A DNA stretch of 64,000 bases from Hydractinia symbiolongicarpus (lineage: Eukaryota; Cnidaria; Hydrozoa; Anthoathecata; Hydractiniidae): positions 18,292,001 to 18,356,000 of the forward strand of contig NC_079878.1 of NCBI RefSeq assembly GCF_029227915.1, written 5' to 3'. Position 1 is the first letter of the stretch, and the number at the start of each line of letters is the position of its first letter. Below are positions 1 through 9,691 of this stretch, in pieces. The notes below the pieces were generated by a model that saw only the letters and a list, made by a program, of their open reading frames with translations, was not told the DNA's origin and searched no databases. A program made the position numbers and the translations under genes.

Positions 1-720
1 AATAAACCTTGATTATTGTCACGTTGCAACACAAACCTACCCAAATTATTTAAAAGTCTAAAACCACGAACACTATTACTGTTGTTAAGAAGTCAATAAA
101 CCCATTTTAAATTCTCTAATTAAGAAAAACGCGTTGAAAAAAATTGCATAAAGGGGTTAAAAATGACGTCATCAAAAAACCTTTAAACCCCAAATATCTT
201 TGCAACCGTTTGTCAAAAGTACGTGATCTAATACATTTTCTTGATCAGCGTTTCAAGATCTATGCAATGAAGACAACAGGTATACAAATTTCCTAAAAAA
301 TTTTTTGCATTTTGACAGGCCCATGCTGAGGTCAGCAAAAAAATTTTAAACCCTTATATTTCATTAATCGCTCATTAAAACCACACGTTCATATACATTT
401 TCTTGATCAGCAGTGTAAGCCCCACACAATGGAGAAAACATGAAAACAAGTTTCTCAATTTATTTATTTTGTGTTTGCACTGCTTACGTCAGCAAAAAAT
501 CTAAAACAACCTATTTTTCCATTTCTATCCTGCCTCAGTGGATTTTTCCACAGGCTTTATCGACAATTAATTCCAGATTCATTAGAAATTATATCCTAAT
601 TAAAACTAAATAAAACAAATTAAGTACCACAGTTTCTAAAATGAGAAAATAAGATATAAATATATAGTGACTTAAGGTTGACAGGTCTAAACTTTACACT
701 TTAAAATTAATATATACCAC
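1..720. other. Non-coding repeat-derived flank
   Basis: I see no gene here. The stretch is AT-rich. Bases 163-240 are the reverse complement of the repeat at 6800-6877 just outside the Pol-A terminus (shared core: ACAAACGGTTGCA and a TGATGACGTCAT block). A weaker second copy of the same words (CATTTTCTTGATCAG) lies near 390-410. The rest to 720 shows nothing recognisable. Confidence 0.6.
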
Positions 721-724
721 TATT

Positions 725-1036
725 TTATTTTAATGGTAATGGATGTAGCTTCTTTAGAATTTTTTCTTCTTTTGACATTTTTGGCACAGACAGAGAAGTG
801 CTAGCATTTGGCATTTCTGACAAGGCATGCTTAACATTGCAATGTCTGGTTAGACCACGTTGTGATTTGCAAACTTTATCGCAATTTTGACAACGGTAAA
901 CCTCATCTTTCTTGCAGCTTTTAACTTCTGTTACAACAGCATCTAATTCTGTGTTAAAATCCACATTATTTTCCAAAAAACCACCATCAATTAACTCAAA
1001 TAATTCATCAATCCAGCCAAGTAATCCTCTCCTATT
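725..1036 (-). CDS. C2H2 zinc-finger exon or fragment
   Basis: The open frame carries one C2H2 finger (C-x2-C-x12-H-x4-H, residues CQNCDKVC...HCNVKH) followed by a Ser/Thr- and Lys-rich tail. There is no ATG: the frame runs open upstream to a TAA at 1037-1039 and an AG dinucleotide there could be a splice acceptor, so this may be a 3' exon. The downstream-most position next to the Pol-A endonuclease fragment makes it either the last gene of Pol-A or a host/other transposon exon. DNA-binding is inferred from the finger only. Confidence 0.45.
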   Translation of the reverse strand, partial: NRRGLLGWIDELFELIDGGFLENNVDFNTELDAVVTEVKSCKKDEVYRCQNCDKVCKSQRGLTRHCNVKHALSEMPNASTSLSVPKMSKEEKILKKLHPLPLK

Positions 1037-1066
1037 TTAGCCGCCATTATTAAGTTTCGTGCAGTA

Positions 1067-1429
1067 TCAGAGAGTTGCCCGACACAACGTAAGCTCAAGG
1101 TGAATTTCGGCAAACACATAGCGATAAATCTTGTTAATGATGTGAAAAATGGAGAAGTTGGGTGCATTGGGGTTATATCGTATAAAGGTGCATCCCAGGT
1201 CTTGCTCGATATGTTTTTGTCTCCTTACCTCGTAGCCTATATCCCTATCAGCATGTCCAAATTCATCACATTGGATAGCCAATCTGTACTTCAGGAAGTA
1301 TAGGTCAATCTTATATCCATCAATATGATGCTGTGTCACCATATCCTCACCATGAAAAGCTGTGCGTTTGTTACAAAGGGTGCCTTCCTCCTTGCAAAAA
1401 AAAAAAAGCTTTATGTTTTGGATTTCCAT
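1067..1429 (-). pseudogene. Vsr/DUF559-like endonuclease domain, C-terminal fragment
   Basis: The protein contains the pattern HHIDGYKIDLYF, then AIQCDEFGH, then RRQKHIEQDLGCTFIRYNP. This is the PD-(D/E)XK (Vsr/DUF559-like) nuclease module found at the C-terminus of MSV199/BRO-N-type proteins of large DNA viruses and Polintons; Asp in KIDLYF and Asp/Glu in CDE are the likely metal ligands. The N-terminal DNA-binding part is missing: upstream in this frame is a run of A/T (11 As at 1391-1407 region) and then unrelated sequence. It follows the ATPase in the same direction, as expected of a Polinton accessory gene. Confidence 0.6.
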
Positions 1430-1583
1430 GCCTCACAATTTTAATGGCATCCAAGCTTTGCATCGAACCAAAATTGCCCTTTAATATTTTTATGTATCCT
1501 GTTCGAATATTTGCAATACCCAAAAACCTGGAGTTCGCTTCATAATCACAAGGTCCGTGGTTCGGTCCACAGCGCGGGCATGT

Positions 1584-2407
1584 TTAGAAAGTGCCTTTAT
1601 CCCAGTCCGGGATCAAATTCGTCTCCTCATCAACTTGTTTCATGTCACTTTTTTCATGAGGGTACCACAAAAACAAGGCTTTTTTCTGTCGTCTCAGATT
1701 CTTGGGCAGGGCAGTATACGGTTTGGTTAATAGCCACAAACTGTGCTTGCGATGCCTACCTGAAATAGCAAGCTCAAGTAGTGATTGTCAGCGCTTATCG
1801 AGACTTTCATCAGCTATGACATCGTCGACTATGAAGAGACTCTCCTCTCCTGCCAACAATGAGGACAATTTAGATATCCATTCAAACAACTCATTTCCAG
1901 GGTCTATTAGGAACACGTAATTATCCTTCCATAATGAGGCCCTCTCTAAATAGGTACTGTTCCACCTTATGGTCGGGCTTCGGATGGTTATATTGTTGAA
2001 GTGCTTCTTATACCCCCACTCGAGGAGGTTCAGTACCTGTTGTGTTTTTCCGCAGCCTGTCGGGCCGGTGAAGAAAGTCGTGCACGGATCTCTTACGACA
2101 TGCTTGACCAGCATTGCCTTCTCCGGGCTCTCCCCGATGAGTTCGATGTACCGGGACATCATATCGTATGTGAATAGGGTATAGAGATGCAGATAATTTT
2201 CATCCTGCTGAGATCCTCTAATTTCCACATCAATGGCAAGCGGGTCCAACTCGTGGTCAATGTCTTCAATGTCTTTATTTTTGACACCCTGCCTCTCCTT
2301 CGCTTTAGCCAGGCAACCTATGCAACATTTCGTTCGACTATTCCCCCTGATTTTGAACTTGTCCGGGGAAAGCAGTTTTTGCATCCTCTACAATGTTTGC
2401 TCTCCAT
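1584..2407 (-). pseudogene. Polinton packaging ATPase with N-terminal zinc knuckle (Pol-A copy)
   Basis: FtsK/A32-type genome-packaging ATPase. Walker A is GPTGCGKTQ, Walker B is LFIVDD. The N-terminus has two Cys pairs (HCRGCK and KCCIGC) forming a small zinc ribbon. The first ATG at 2405-2407 lies inside the preceding gene (stop 2388-2390), a 20-nt overlap that recurs in Pol-C. Lesions: a frameshift near 2384 and an in-frame TGA about base 1788; the frame then continues with the conserved block GRHRKHS...LPKNLRRQKKALFLWYPHE. The last ~30 residues seen in Pol-C are replaced by unrelated sequence from about 1598. Confidence 0.8.
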
Positions 2408-2720
2408 TTAATATTGCGGTGTACGCCTTCTATAATGCATTAGCAACATCAGCGAGCGTTGGAGATTTAAATGTGCACGTGTAACTCAAAGCTCTCCCAG
2501 GTATAACCTTTGGAAAATTGGGCCTTTATATGATCCTGGAGTGTAATTATCACCTCATGCAGTGGCTGCATATAGATGCGGCGCCTGGGACGATCCTTTG
2601 ACAGCCTCTTTTTATCAAGGCATGGGATGCACGTACTCGTTAGTTGACCATTGCCCCTGATCTTAAACTGGTTTAGGGTAAGGGATTTCGAACACTTGGA
2701 ACATTTTTTGTCTCTTCCAT
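2388..2720 (-). pseudogene. Small zinc-ribbon protein (Pol-A copy)
   Basis: Homologue of the intact 123-residue protein at 23143. It has C-x2-C...C-x2-C (KCSKC and TCIPC), then a conserved RRRIYMQ-L-E-IITLQDHI-AQF segment. The start ATG (2718-2720) is followed after five codons by a 1-nt deletion in an A run, and a stop interrupts the C-terminal third. The C-terminal LQDHI-AQF-GY-W pattern resembles the region before the HNH motif in the Pol-C HNH protein, so it may be a degenerate relative of that nuclease. Function unknown. Confidence 0.65.
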
Positions 2721-2724
2721 AATT

Positions 2725-3018
2725 CTATTTGACCTGGGGGCAAGTAGAAATATTATTGGACGGTCTATTTAGGCTTGACACAATACTTGCGGGTAACCAA
2801 CCTTTCTTCACGGCCATTTCACGACTCGCCCGGCCTGCTGCAAAATAGGCAACCATCTTAATGACGTCGTTAGTGTCCATTTTTGTAGATGGCCTTGTTA
2901 TGTCCAAAAATTTCTTACCTGCTATGGCATAGGCAAAGGTGAAACCAAGATCCACGACTGTCTCGTAAAGCATATCTAAAATCTCCTTTTCTTTCGGTGT
3001 TACGTTGCTTGTTGCCAT
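2725..3018 (-). CDS. Conserved Polinton small membrane-associated protein, 97 aa
   Basis: An open frame from ATG to stop with no lesion. It has two hydrophobic stretches (LGFTFAYAIAG and IKMVAYFAAG) and a conserved C-terminal block REMAVKKGWLPASIV that is nearly identical in the Pol-B copy at 8727. The family is not one I can name; conservation between two otherwise decayed copies argues for a real gene. It sits between the GRVA-motif protein and the zinc-ribbon gene, all in one direction with 5-30 nt gaps. A virion membrane or entry-assembly role would be a guess. Confidence 0.65.
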   Translation of the reverse strand: MATSNVTPKEKEILDMLYETVVDLGFTFAYAIAGKKFLDITRPSTKMDTNDVIKMVAYFAAGRASREMAVKKGWLPASIVSSLNRPSNNISTCPQVK

Positions 3019-3048
3019 TTATTATTGCTGCATTTTAAAAATATCGAT

Positions 3049-3364
3049 TTAAGGCTGAGTTTTGCCTTGTTTCCCCTGTTGGGGCTCCGGATTGGTCGTC
3101 GGCTTGCTAGATTCATTTTTACCCCTGCCAAATTTATACCAAACTCCAACTTCTATGGCAAGCACGGCTATCGTTCCGACTCCATAGATGTAGACACTGT
3201 CCATCGACTTACTAGAACCTGTCGCAGGTTCCTTATCATCCTGTCGGTCTTGTTCTTCCGGTTCCGTTCAGCAAGCCTCTTGCCTGCGGCGACACAACCC
3301 TCATTCTTCGGTGGTTTTGTAATGACTCTATTTTCTTGTTTTTGTTCCTCTTCACTTATTTTAT
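3049..3364 (-). pseudogene. Single-TM protein with GRVA motif (Pol-A copy)
   Basis: Aligned with the Pol-B copy at 8987. N-terminal basic motif KNEGCVAAGKRLAERNRKNK, a Ser-rich linker, one transmembrane segment (GVGTIAVLAIEVGVWY) and a Pro/Gln/Lys tail. The position of the Met start in Pol-B is ATA here, so the start codon appears lost, and there is a 1-nt frameshift near 3230. N-terminal side overlaps the end of the 179-aa gene. Likely a small membrane or virion protein; function not known. Confidence 0.6.
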
Positions 3365-3903
3365 TATGGCAACACAGTCTCCTTCTCCTCCTTCTCCTCC
3401 TTCTCCTCCTCCTGTTTCTTTTTACTTATATGCCAAGCTGTGTGGCCAGCTACGAGAAATGGTGCTAAGCACCTCTCAATGCTACAGTACACGAGTATTC
3501 CCAAATCTGTCATGGAGTCTCGGATTATAGGGTCCTCTTCAATATCCCTGCGCAATTCATCTACACTGTCAATATCTACAAAATTCCCGATCATGCTAGC
3601 ATATAGGCTAATCACATGGGTAGACAGTGCTTTTGCTGTCTTCTCCCCTTTTCCTTGTAATTCACATTGTACATACTCGGTATGGACTTTGTCGATGGCC
3701 TCCTCCTGGGCCTTGTCAACAAACCCTTCTGTGCACTTTTTTGGTAAAAGATGACCCTTGCTTTTGCGTAGGGCTTTTCTCAGGACCTGGCGTTTATCGA
3801 TGGGCTTCTCTTCTTGTTTATATTCTGCAGAGGCGAAACGAAAAAGTATGCAAGGTATCATGGTATAGGGTAGGAGTATAGCGATTAGTAGACACACCTC
3901 CAT
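3364..3903 (-). CDS. Conserved Polinton membrane protein, 179 aa (Pol-A copy)
   Basis: Complete frame. It begins with a hydrophobic signal-anchor (VCLLIAILLPYTMIPCILF), then a basic segment (PIDKRQVLRKALRKSKGHLLPKKC), a helical region with DELRRDIEEDPIIRDSMTDLGILVY, and a C-terminal Glu/Lys repeat (EEEKEEKEEKE) encoded by a TCC-rich tract. The start lies 1 nt after the PolB stop (TAA-A-ATG pattern), exactly as in Pol-B, showing operon-like packing. Not a family I can name; a membrane-anchored virion protein is plausible. Confidence 0.7.
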   Translation of the reverse strand: MEVCLLIAILLPYTMIPCILFRFASAEYKQEEKPIDKRQVLRKALRKSKGHLLPKKCTEGFVDKAQEEAIDKVHTEYVQCELQGKGEKTAKALSTHVISLYASMIGNFVDIDSVDELRRDIEEDPIIRDSMTDLGILVYCSIERCLAPFLVAGHTAWHISKKKQEEEKEEKEEKETVLP

Positions 3904-3904
3904 T

Positions 3905-6492
3905 TTATTCCCTGGTAGACGCTAGGCGGTAATGGCCCCTGGCAAGCGTTGTAATTTGATCTTGTTGCACGATCAGTTTATCGTCTGCCCTGTTGAGTCC
4001 TAGCTTGTTCACAACTTGCGTGTATACCTGATCGCCCTTGTTTTGGATCAAGACCTGGCTCTTGTAGACGTCAACGCCCTCTTCCAGACATCGCTGATAA
4101 TCATCGAAGGTGATGTATTTTAGAACCATATTTGGGCTGCATGTAGTCATAATGGAACTCGTACATGACTAGCTTCGACATATCCAATATCGCCTGGCCT
4201 ATATACACTGGCTTGTTCATCTTGACCTGGGTCTTGCCCATTTCAACGCCTACTAGGTGCTCGCTGAACCTGCTTCCGCCCTTCAAATTTGGTTTCATTA
4301 CGAGTTTCGTATACTTGTCCTCGTTTGTGACCAGCTGAATATTGCGGTGATTGCGTATATTTTCCATGGTCTTTCCGAACACCGAGAGATTCATGAGTTT
4401 GTAGAAATCCTTCTCAAACTCGTTCTTCGCATTTGTTCTCAAATCAGTGTTGTGATCAATATACCCCTTCAACCACGCCCTCTGGTTAAACCGGATGACC
4501 CTGCATACTTTCTTCAATTCAAGTCCATGTTTTATAGCCTCATTTAATGCCCTGATGTGCACCACATATCTACGCTTGTCCCAAATTTGGTACCAGTTTC
4601 TCTACCCTATGGGCCATCTTGCGCTCGGGTAGGAACGGCAACTCGTTATGCTTGTCGTGTAGTCTCTCCGGGTAATCAATATCAACCTCCAGGATATACC
4701 CATGCCTATTATCCTCAACGAGCTTCCCGATCCACCTTTCGGTAAAGGCCGCGATACCCATTTGAAACCATTCGTGGGTAGGTCTTGACACGTCGCCCGG
4801 CCGTACAGGTTGTTGGCATCCAGATACTGCAGGTAGGATGATTCAACCTCCGGGTTATACTGGTCTCCCATGTACTTGTTATTAGCCCTGGCATAGAGAT
4901 GTACGGATTGGTTTATACCTCCTCTTATACCTTTTTCGAACATCAATAGCATTTCGGGGTCTGTAAGGAGCTCTAGCCTTATCCCCGTAAATTTCAGTGC
5001 TGCTTTCCAGGCGAGACCGGGTGCACTAAAGAAGTGTGTGGGATCAAGCTTGTAGTTCGTCAAGCACACGTCCCGAAATGTCTCAAAGACGTCGGCTAAT
5101 AGCAGGACGTCTGTGGTCAGGTAGATGTCATGGTAGTCCCCCATGGTGACGTTATCACCCTCTGGGGTAATGACATTCCATACCTTTTTGGCATATTCAT
5201 AATCATTATCGCTGATCCCCTTCATATTCAGCTTGCTGTAGAAATCCTTCTTGGGAGGTAGCTCCGACTCCTTAAATCGCTGCCATCCATCCATGTATTC
5301 ATACGGATACACGCCTTTTCGAAGCATCAGCCTGAAGGTATCATCTTTGTCGATGAACCTTGCCATGGATGGTACGTTTGCCTTTACCCAGTCTCGATTA
5401 AGCTGCTTCGTTGTATTTGAGTCTCAATTTTTACACCTGAATTTTCCCATGTATTCGGCGTCTATGCCCTGGAATTCCAGGCAAGTATCTGCACACTGCT
5501 TGCATTTCATACCGGCGGCGTTTGTACCAATGAGGTTACTTGCCAACTTGTCTAACGATGATGCCATAAATCGACAACTATCGATGAACCGTATCTCTAT
5601 TGTCTTGTACTTTTTCCCATCACCGTATCCTATCCCTCCAAGGGGTACCTTGATTTTCACGTTGAAACTGATATATTTTTCAACATTTTTGCAAAACAGC
5701 CGAAGTCCTGAGTGTCGTACTTCTCACCCAGTTCCCGGATAAACAGATGGGCATCATACCCAGAAAGGTTATGGAAGATGACAGGGATGTGGCTAGGTAT
5801 CTTATATTTGAGATTACAGCTGTTATGGGCTGCACCTCTATACCGTCCCTTGTAGTGACAATGGTCCCAAACTTTCCGGTTATTCTCATAGTCATCCAAG
5901 GCCCCGTTGTTTTTTTTCGAGGTATCACTACCTAGGAGCCGTGATAGACTTTTGACGGCTGTATAGTGGGTCTTTTTGTCATCTGTTATAAGCAACAGAT
6001 TACCCTGTTTGTTGCGCTTAATGTTATACCCAGATCGACGTAGATCGGGGTTATTCTTTTCAAACTTGGAAATGTCCTTGATACTTGTAGGGAACTCCAT
6101 ACCTTCCCACTTATAAAGGTCCACGTAAGGCTTCATCTGAGATATTCGATTTGGATTCCTCCCTATCTCCCAATGATGTAAGGATGCTATTATACTCCAC
6201 CTGAAACACTCCTCGTCTTCATTTACCGGGTTAATAACGGCCTTTTTTGAGGAGATCCATTTAGGTAGTTCGATGTACGATGAACCCCTTGTTAGACTCA
6301 ATTTGTGGAAGTCTGCATCGAGGTATAGTGTTCTACTAATTGTAAAACCACTTTGGGGTAGTGCTGGATGTTCCACACCTGTTTTGATTTGAGCAAACAT
6401 CCTATCTAGCATATCGTCTACGTCGCTACCCTGGAATACTGATGCCATATTACTATGACCGTACGTAATTGTTTCACATTATATGAATCCAT
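3905..6492 (-). pseudogene. POLB: Protein-primed family B DNA polymerase (Pol-A copy)
   Basis: DNA_pol_B_2-type replicative polymerase. Visible: Exo II (NLSGYDAHLF), motif A (YLDANNLYG), and motif B (NLSVFGKTMENIRNHRN). Compared with Pol-B, three internal deletions are evident: the SAP region after the first ~11 codons (start 6490-6492), about 150-200 residues including Exo I near 5915, and the palm motif C (Y-DTDS) near 4130. A TGA replaces a Cys codon of a zinc knuckle (CADTC...RCKN-stop) near 5424, and frameshifts lie near 5658, 4740 and 4567. The copy cannot be catalytic. It is the TIR-proximal gene. Confidence 0.9.
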
Positions 6493-6799
6493 TACTTTAT
6501 TTAACGTCGTCGGGAGATTTCATTCTGCTCAAAACTAACACAGTTATTTCTCCTCTTTATTGCGCATGCGTTGATTATTAGGGAATTGTGCTAGAAATTT
6601 TTAGACTCCTATTCTGAATACTTTGATGACGTCACTGCACTGCATTGAATATTAGGGAATAACCATGGATATGCATTGATTATTAGGGACTTATCCCGTG
6701 ATAGGCACTGCATGGTACTGGATGAGCGGGGATCAGTTGTGCTTGACTGTGGCGTGCGCGTATGCGCGACTGTGCCAGAACATACATTTCCCTATCTCT
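6493..6799. repeat. Terminal inverted repeat of Pol-A (right end)
   Basis: Non-coding stretch between the PolB start and a terminus ending ACATTTCCCTATCTCT. The same outer block (GCGCGACTGTGCCAGAACATACATTT here) recurs at 14461-14501 and 40129-40170, each ending CTCT, so that the element begins 5'-AGAGAT on the other strand, fitting the AG...CT rule for Polinton ends. Inner words (TTAGGGAATTG-GCTAGAA) also recur at the Pol-C end. The matching left end is not in the window. Confidence 0.7.
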
Positions 6800-6880
6800 A
6801 AAATGTATTGGATCAAGTACTTTTAACAAACGGTTGCAGATATTAGGATTTGAAGGTTTTTTGATGACGTCATCAACCCG
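6800..6880 (+). repeat. Dispersed repeat abutting the Pol-A terminus
   Basis: Starts directly after the Polinton end and matches the reverse complement of 163-240, including ACAAACGGTTGCA and TTTTTTGATGACGTCATC. The two copies are inverted, so they are not a target-site duplication. The TGATGACGTCATCA core is palindromic. Confidence 0.5.
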
Positions 6881-7195
6881 TCCATTCCGAAACGGATTTG
6901 GGGACCCAGGTTTGGGAAAATTACCCAAATTGGTCCCTGGTGGTCCCTAGTTACCCACGCGGTGAAAAATCATTGACGTCACCACCTCGTTTTCAAGTTA
7001 TTTAGCCTCAAAGTTTTGAGTGCACTGTAATGGCTTCATTAATTTAATATAGGATATTGACCTTCAAGTAGTGTTATTTTTGTCGCGTCGTAACGTCAGA
7101 AAATTTAACATATTAGACATACATTTTTCAAAGAAAAATGAGCACATCCACTTTGCCTGTTACAGACACACGGAACTGGCGTATTATTATATAGA
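6881..7195. other. Non-coding stretch, start of another Helitron
   Basis: No gene seen. It contains a self-complementary MITE-like patch (GGGACCCAGGTTTGGG...CCCAAATTGGTCCCT about 6899-6945). On the minus strand, position 7195 begins TCTATATAATAATACGCC, directly after the CTAG 3' end of the mini-Helitron; this looks like the 5' end of a further tandem Helitron whose extent I cannot define. Confidence 0.4.
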
Positions 7196-7319
7196 CTAGC
7201 CGTTAACCCGTGGAAAAATCCACGGGGTCGCCCGTCCTTTATATATCGCATTTCGTGTTTCCATAACAGGACGCGGCTTTCGCGGACAGACAGACAGAAT
7301 ACGGGTATTATTAAAGAGA
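7196..7319 (-). mobile_element. 124-bp mini-Helitron
   Basis: Read on the minus strand it begins TCTCTTTAATAATACCCG and ends with a perfect hairpin (8-bp arms CCCGTGGA/TCCACGGG, 4-nt loop, 7207-7226), then 7 nt and CTAG at 7199-7196, followed by T. This is the canonical Helitron layout (5' TC, subterminal hairpin, CTRR). It is flanked upstream by another CTAG (7320-7323) and downstream by another TCTATAT start, making a head-to-tail chain. No coding capacity. Confidence 0.65.
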
Positions 7320-8380
7320 CTAGATGAATTCCCGTGAAAGAATCCACTGAATCTTTCATTAAACCGATGTAAGGGATAACAAACAAAAACATACAACACA
7401 TTTCAACCTCGACCCTGGGGTCTTTGCGTCTTTTATAACGGGTTGGCAAAAAAAGAAAAAAGCCCTGCGATTGAGGTTGCTCACAATCTGTATTATTCTA
7501 CGTTTATAACCGCTAAAACAAAACGTCTAAAGATATAAGCATGTGCAACAACAACAACAAAATTATATCAAATAAAAAAGGAAAATGTCCAAAAAAATCA
7601 AAGCTGTCTAACAACCGTTACGTAGAAAGCGAGATACGCTAAAACTATACTTTTTTGCCATTCCAGAAGTACACCAGGGAAAAAAACAATACCAAACATT
7701 AAAAAAATCCAACATTCTTGGTTAAGTTTTACAAATTCAGCTATACAGTTATGCTCAAAATATAAGAAATTAATATTTGAAAACACATAAAAGAGAAAAA
7801 TAAAAATTTAAACCATTCGGTATTTTGTATATCTACCTGAATATTTCAATCCAAAATAATAAAAGAACAGTTTGCCTTACAGACCAAAACTTATAATCCA
7901 GAAAATCATGCTTAAAATCAAAGAAGATAACAATGTAGCGTTTTCGAATTTTAGAATCGAATATAACGATCGTAACGTAACAGATGTAAACATTAATTTA
8001 AGTTTGGGTTTTACGCTTAAGTTTTTTATAACGACAACAACACTGAATCACAGTCTGTAGTGTTAAAAACAGTAACAACGGAAAAATTACTTTTTACAGT
8101 TGATGTAAATTCTGCACGCTGTTTTTACAAGAATAGTGTGAACATCGAGCCTTGATGTTCTTCGCTTTTTTGAGAAATGCTATCCTTTATAATGCCTTAA
8201 AATAAAGCATGCTATAAGTTGCTATAGCTATTGGCAAATTCTTTTTATATTTAAAACTAAAATCGAGATTGGACATATACTTACAATATATATTATACAA
8301 AACACAAAATTGCAAAAAGTACAAATAAGCTTTATGCTAACCTCGTGATAAGTAAACATTGTCATGCCTTGTTCAAAATA
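7320..8380 (-). other. Helitron 3' end and non-coding stretch
   Basis: Minus-strand CTAG at 7323-7320 with an imperfect hairpin just upstream marks the 3' end of a Helitron whose 5' part is probably 14502-15842 (split by Pol-B). Between about 7450 and 8380 I see no coding region, only AT-rich sequence with an ACAACAACA run near 7550. Confidence 0.4.
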
Positions 8381-8680
8381 TCATATCATATCATCTATAA
8401 TGAATAGGCTTTCTTCACCCGCTAAAAGCTTCGACAGTTGTTCTATCCAGCAAAAGAGTTGATCTCGTGGATCAATAAGGAATACATATGGACCTCTCCA
8501 AAGTGAAGATCTTTCCAAGTAAGTCTTGTTCCAGCGGATGGTGGGGCAGAGTATAACGATATTGTGGAATTGTCCTCTGTACTCATTCTCAAGCAGGTCC
8601 AGAACTCTTTGAGTTTTACCACACGACGTAGGCTCGGTAAAAATTGTAGTGCACGGATCTTTAACGATGTCTAGAGTCAT
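8381..8680 (-). pseudogene. Packaging ATPase fragment (Pol-B copy)
   Basis: Covers Walker A (here EPTSCGKTQ, with Gly to Glu in the first position) through Walker B (LFIIDD), then stops abruptly: this is the truncated left edge of Pol-B. The N-terminal zinc-knuckle part and the separate zinc-ribbon gene are also missing, because only 46 nt separate it from the 82-codon gene at 8727, against about 600 nt in Pol-A. An internal deletion in Pol-B explains this. Confidence 0.75.
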
Positions 8681-8726
8681 TTATCCTTCGTGTATACCAT
8701 TTGGTATGCACGAAATTTGCATGTGC

Positions 8727-8972
8727 TTACTTCTTCGGGACTATACTCGCTGGCAACCATCCTTTACTCACTGCCATTTCACGACTTCCTCGTCTAGCTG
8801 TAAAATAGGCCACCATCTTCATAACATCATTCGTGTCGAGTTTTGTGCTGGGACTCGAGATCCCTAAAAATCGCTTACCGATCATTGCGTATGCAAATGT
8901 GAACGCAAGGTCAACGACACTTTCGTACACCATGTCTATAATCTAGAGATGTGGGGTAACATTCGAACTCAT
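8727..8972 (-). pseudogene. Conserved small membrane-associated protein (Pol-B copy)
   Basis: Homologue of the 97-aa protein at 2725: same hydrophobic core (LAFTFAYAMIG) and C-terminal block GSREMAVSKGWLPASIV, but shorter at the C-terminus. ATG at 8970-8972 in the same frame; an in-frame TAG (about 8945) interrupts codon ten. Function unknown. Confidence 0.6.
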
Positions 8973-8986
8973 TGTTTATTATAGGT

Positions 8987-9333
8987 CTATCGCATATGAA
9001 AAATATCAATATCTGCCTTAGGCTGCTGCCTAACGCTTGGTTGCTGAGCCACTGCAGGAAGCTCTTTGGTAACCGCGGATTTTTTACGAGTAAAATAGTA
9101 GGCACCTCCGATACATGCGAGGATAATAAGGCTTCCAGCGCCATATATATATACCCACTTCCCATGAACTTGGAGGAACCTGCCACAGGTACCTGACTCT
9201 CTTGTGAAGTACCTTTGTCCATTTTCTTCTTCAAGTCAGCCTTGTTCTTACGATTCCATTCCGCAATTCTCTTCCCAGCAGCAACACGGCCCTCGTTTTT
9301 CTTGGTAATTACTTGATTAGTTTCCTCAGTCAT
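8987..9333 (-). pseudogene. Single-TM protein with GRVA motif (Pol-B copy)
   Basis: Starts MTEET and carries KKNEGRVAAGKRIAEWNRKNK, a linker, then a (TA)5 run at 9143-9152 where the frame shifts. In the shifted frame the homology to Pol-A resumes with a clear transmembrane helix (GAGSLIILACIGGAYYF) followed by a basic stop-transfer (TRKK) and a Gln/Pro-rich tail to a TAG at 8987-8989. The lesion is most simply dinucleotide slippage. The long unshifted frame to 8911 is spurious after that point. Confidence 0.65.
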
Positions 9334-9361
9334 TTTCTTATAACTCCAACGAGTTATAAAA

Positions 9362-9691
9362 TCACTTCTTTTTTACATTAAGAACGAGGGATAGCCCCTG
9401 TTCCTCAAGTATCTCCATAGTCTCTTTTTTCCCTGTTATTATAGCCTCAGGAGTATTTAAATCTCTCTCAAAGTATCGCAGGAACTCTCTAAACGTTATG
9501 GGTTCTATCTTGGATGAAGCTATTCCGAGCTTCCTCTCTCTCATCAGTGCAGCTAGTCTGTGACCTTGTGCAACCCTTCCCGAGTGCTTTTTGTGCACTT
9601 CAACAATTTTTTCAACGGTCTCTGTTTGTTGTTTTTGTTGATTGATAATAATACTACACGCGCTGCTCATCTTTTTGTTGCTCTTCATCAA
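9362..9691 (-). CDS. Small basic protein with GRVA motif, 100-109 aa
   Basis: Open frame; likely start is the second in-frame Met (MSSACSIII), with a first Met eight codons upstream. The motif KKHSGRVAQGHRLAALMRERK closely matches the one in its downstream neighbour (KKNEGRVAAGKRIAEWNRKNK). The C-terminal half (FREFLRYFERDLNTPEAI) is helical. It overlaps the end of the 179-aa homologue by 38 nt. No counterpart is present in Pol-A. Function unknown; nucleic-acid or membrane association is only inferred from charge. Confidence 0.55.
   Translation of the reverse strand: MMKSNKKMSSACSIIINQQKQQTETVEKIVEVHKKHSGRVAQGHRLAALMRERKLGIASSKIEPITFREFLRYFERDLNTPEAIITGKKETMEILEEQGLSLVLNVKKK

Noticed and set aside
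1532-1580. tRNA-Met-like 3' half (CAT in a loop, GTGGTTCGGTCCAC T-arm-like, GCGCGGGC)
   Set aside because: The T-arm pairs well but the anticodon stem does not, and no 5' acceptor or D-arm partner exists upstream.
3364-3425. Poly-Glu/Lys tail as an independent acidic protein
   Set aside because: It is a TCC-repeat expansion at the end of the 179-aa gene; the plus-strand Ser/Pro frame is its shadow.
163-6880. Flanking repeats of Pol-A as target-site duplications
   Set aside because: They are long, imperfect and inverted, whereas Polinton duplications are 6-bp direct repeats.
7105-7449. Minus-strand open frame of 114 codons
   Set aside because: It runs across Helitron ends and hairpins and shows no protein motif.
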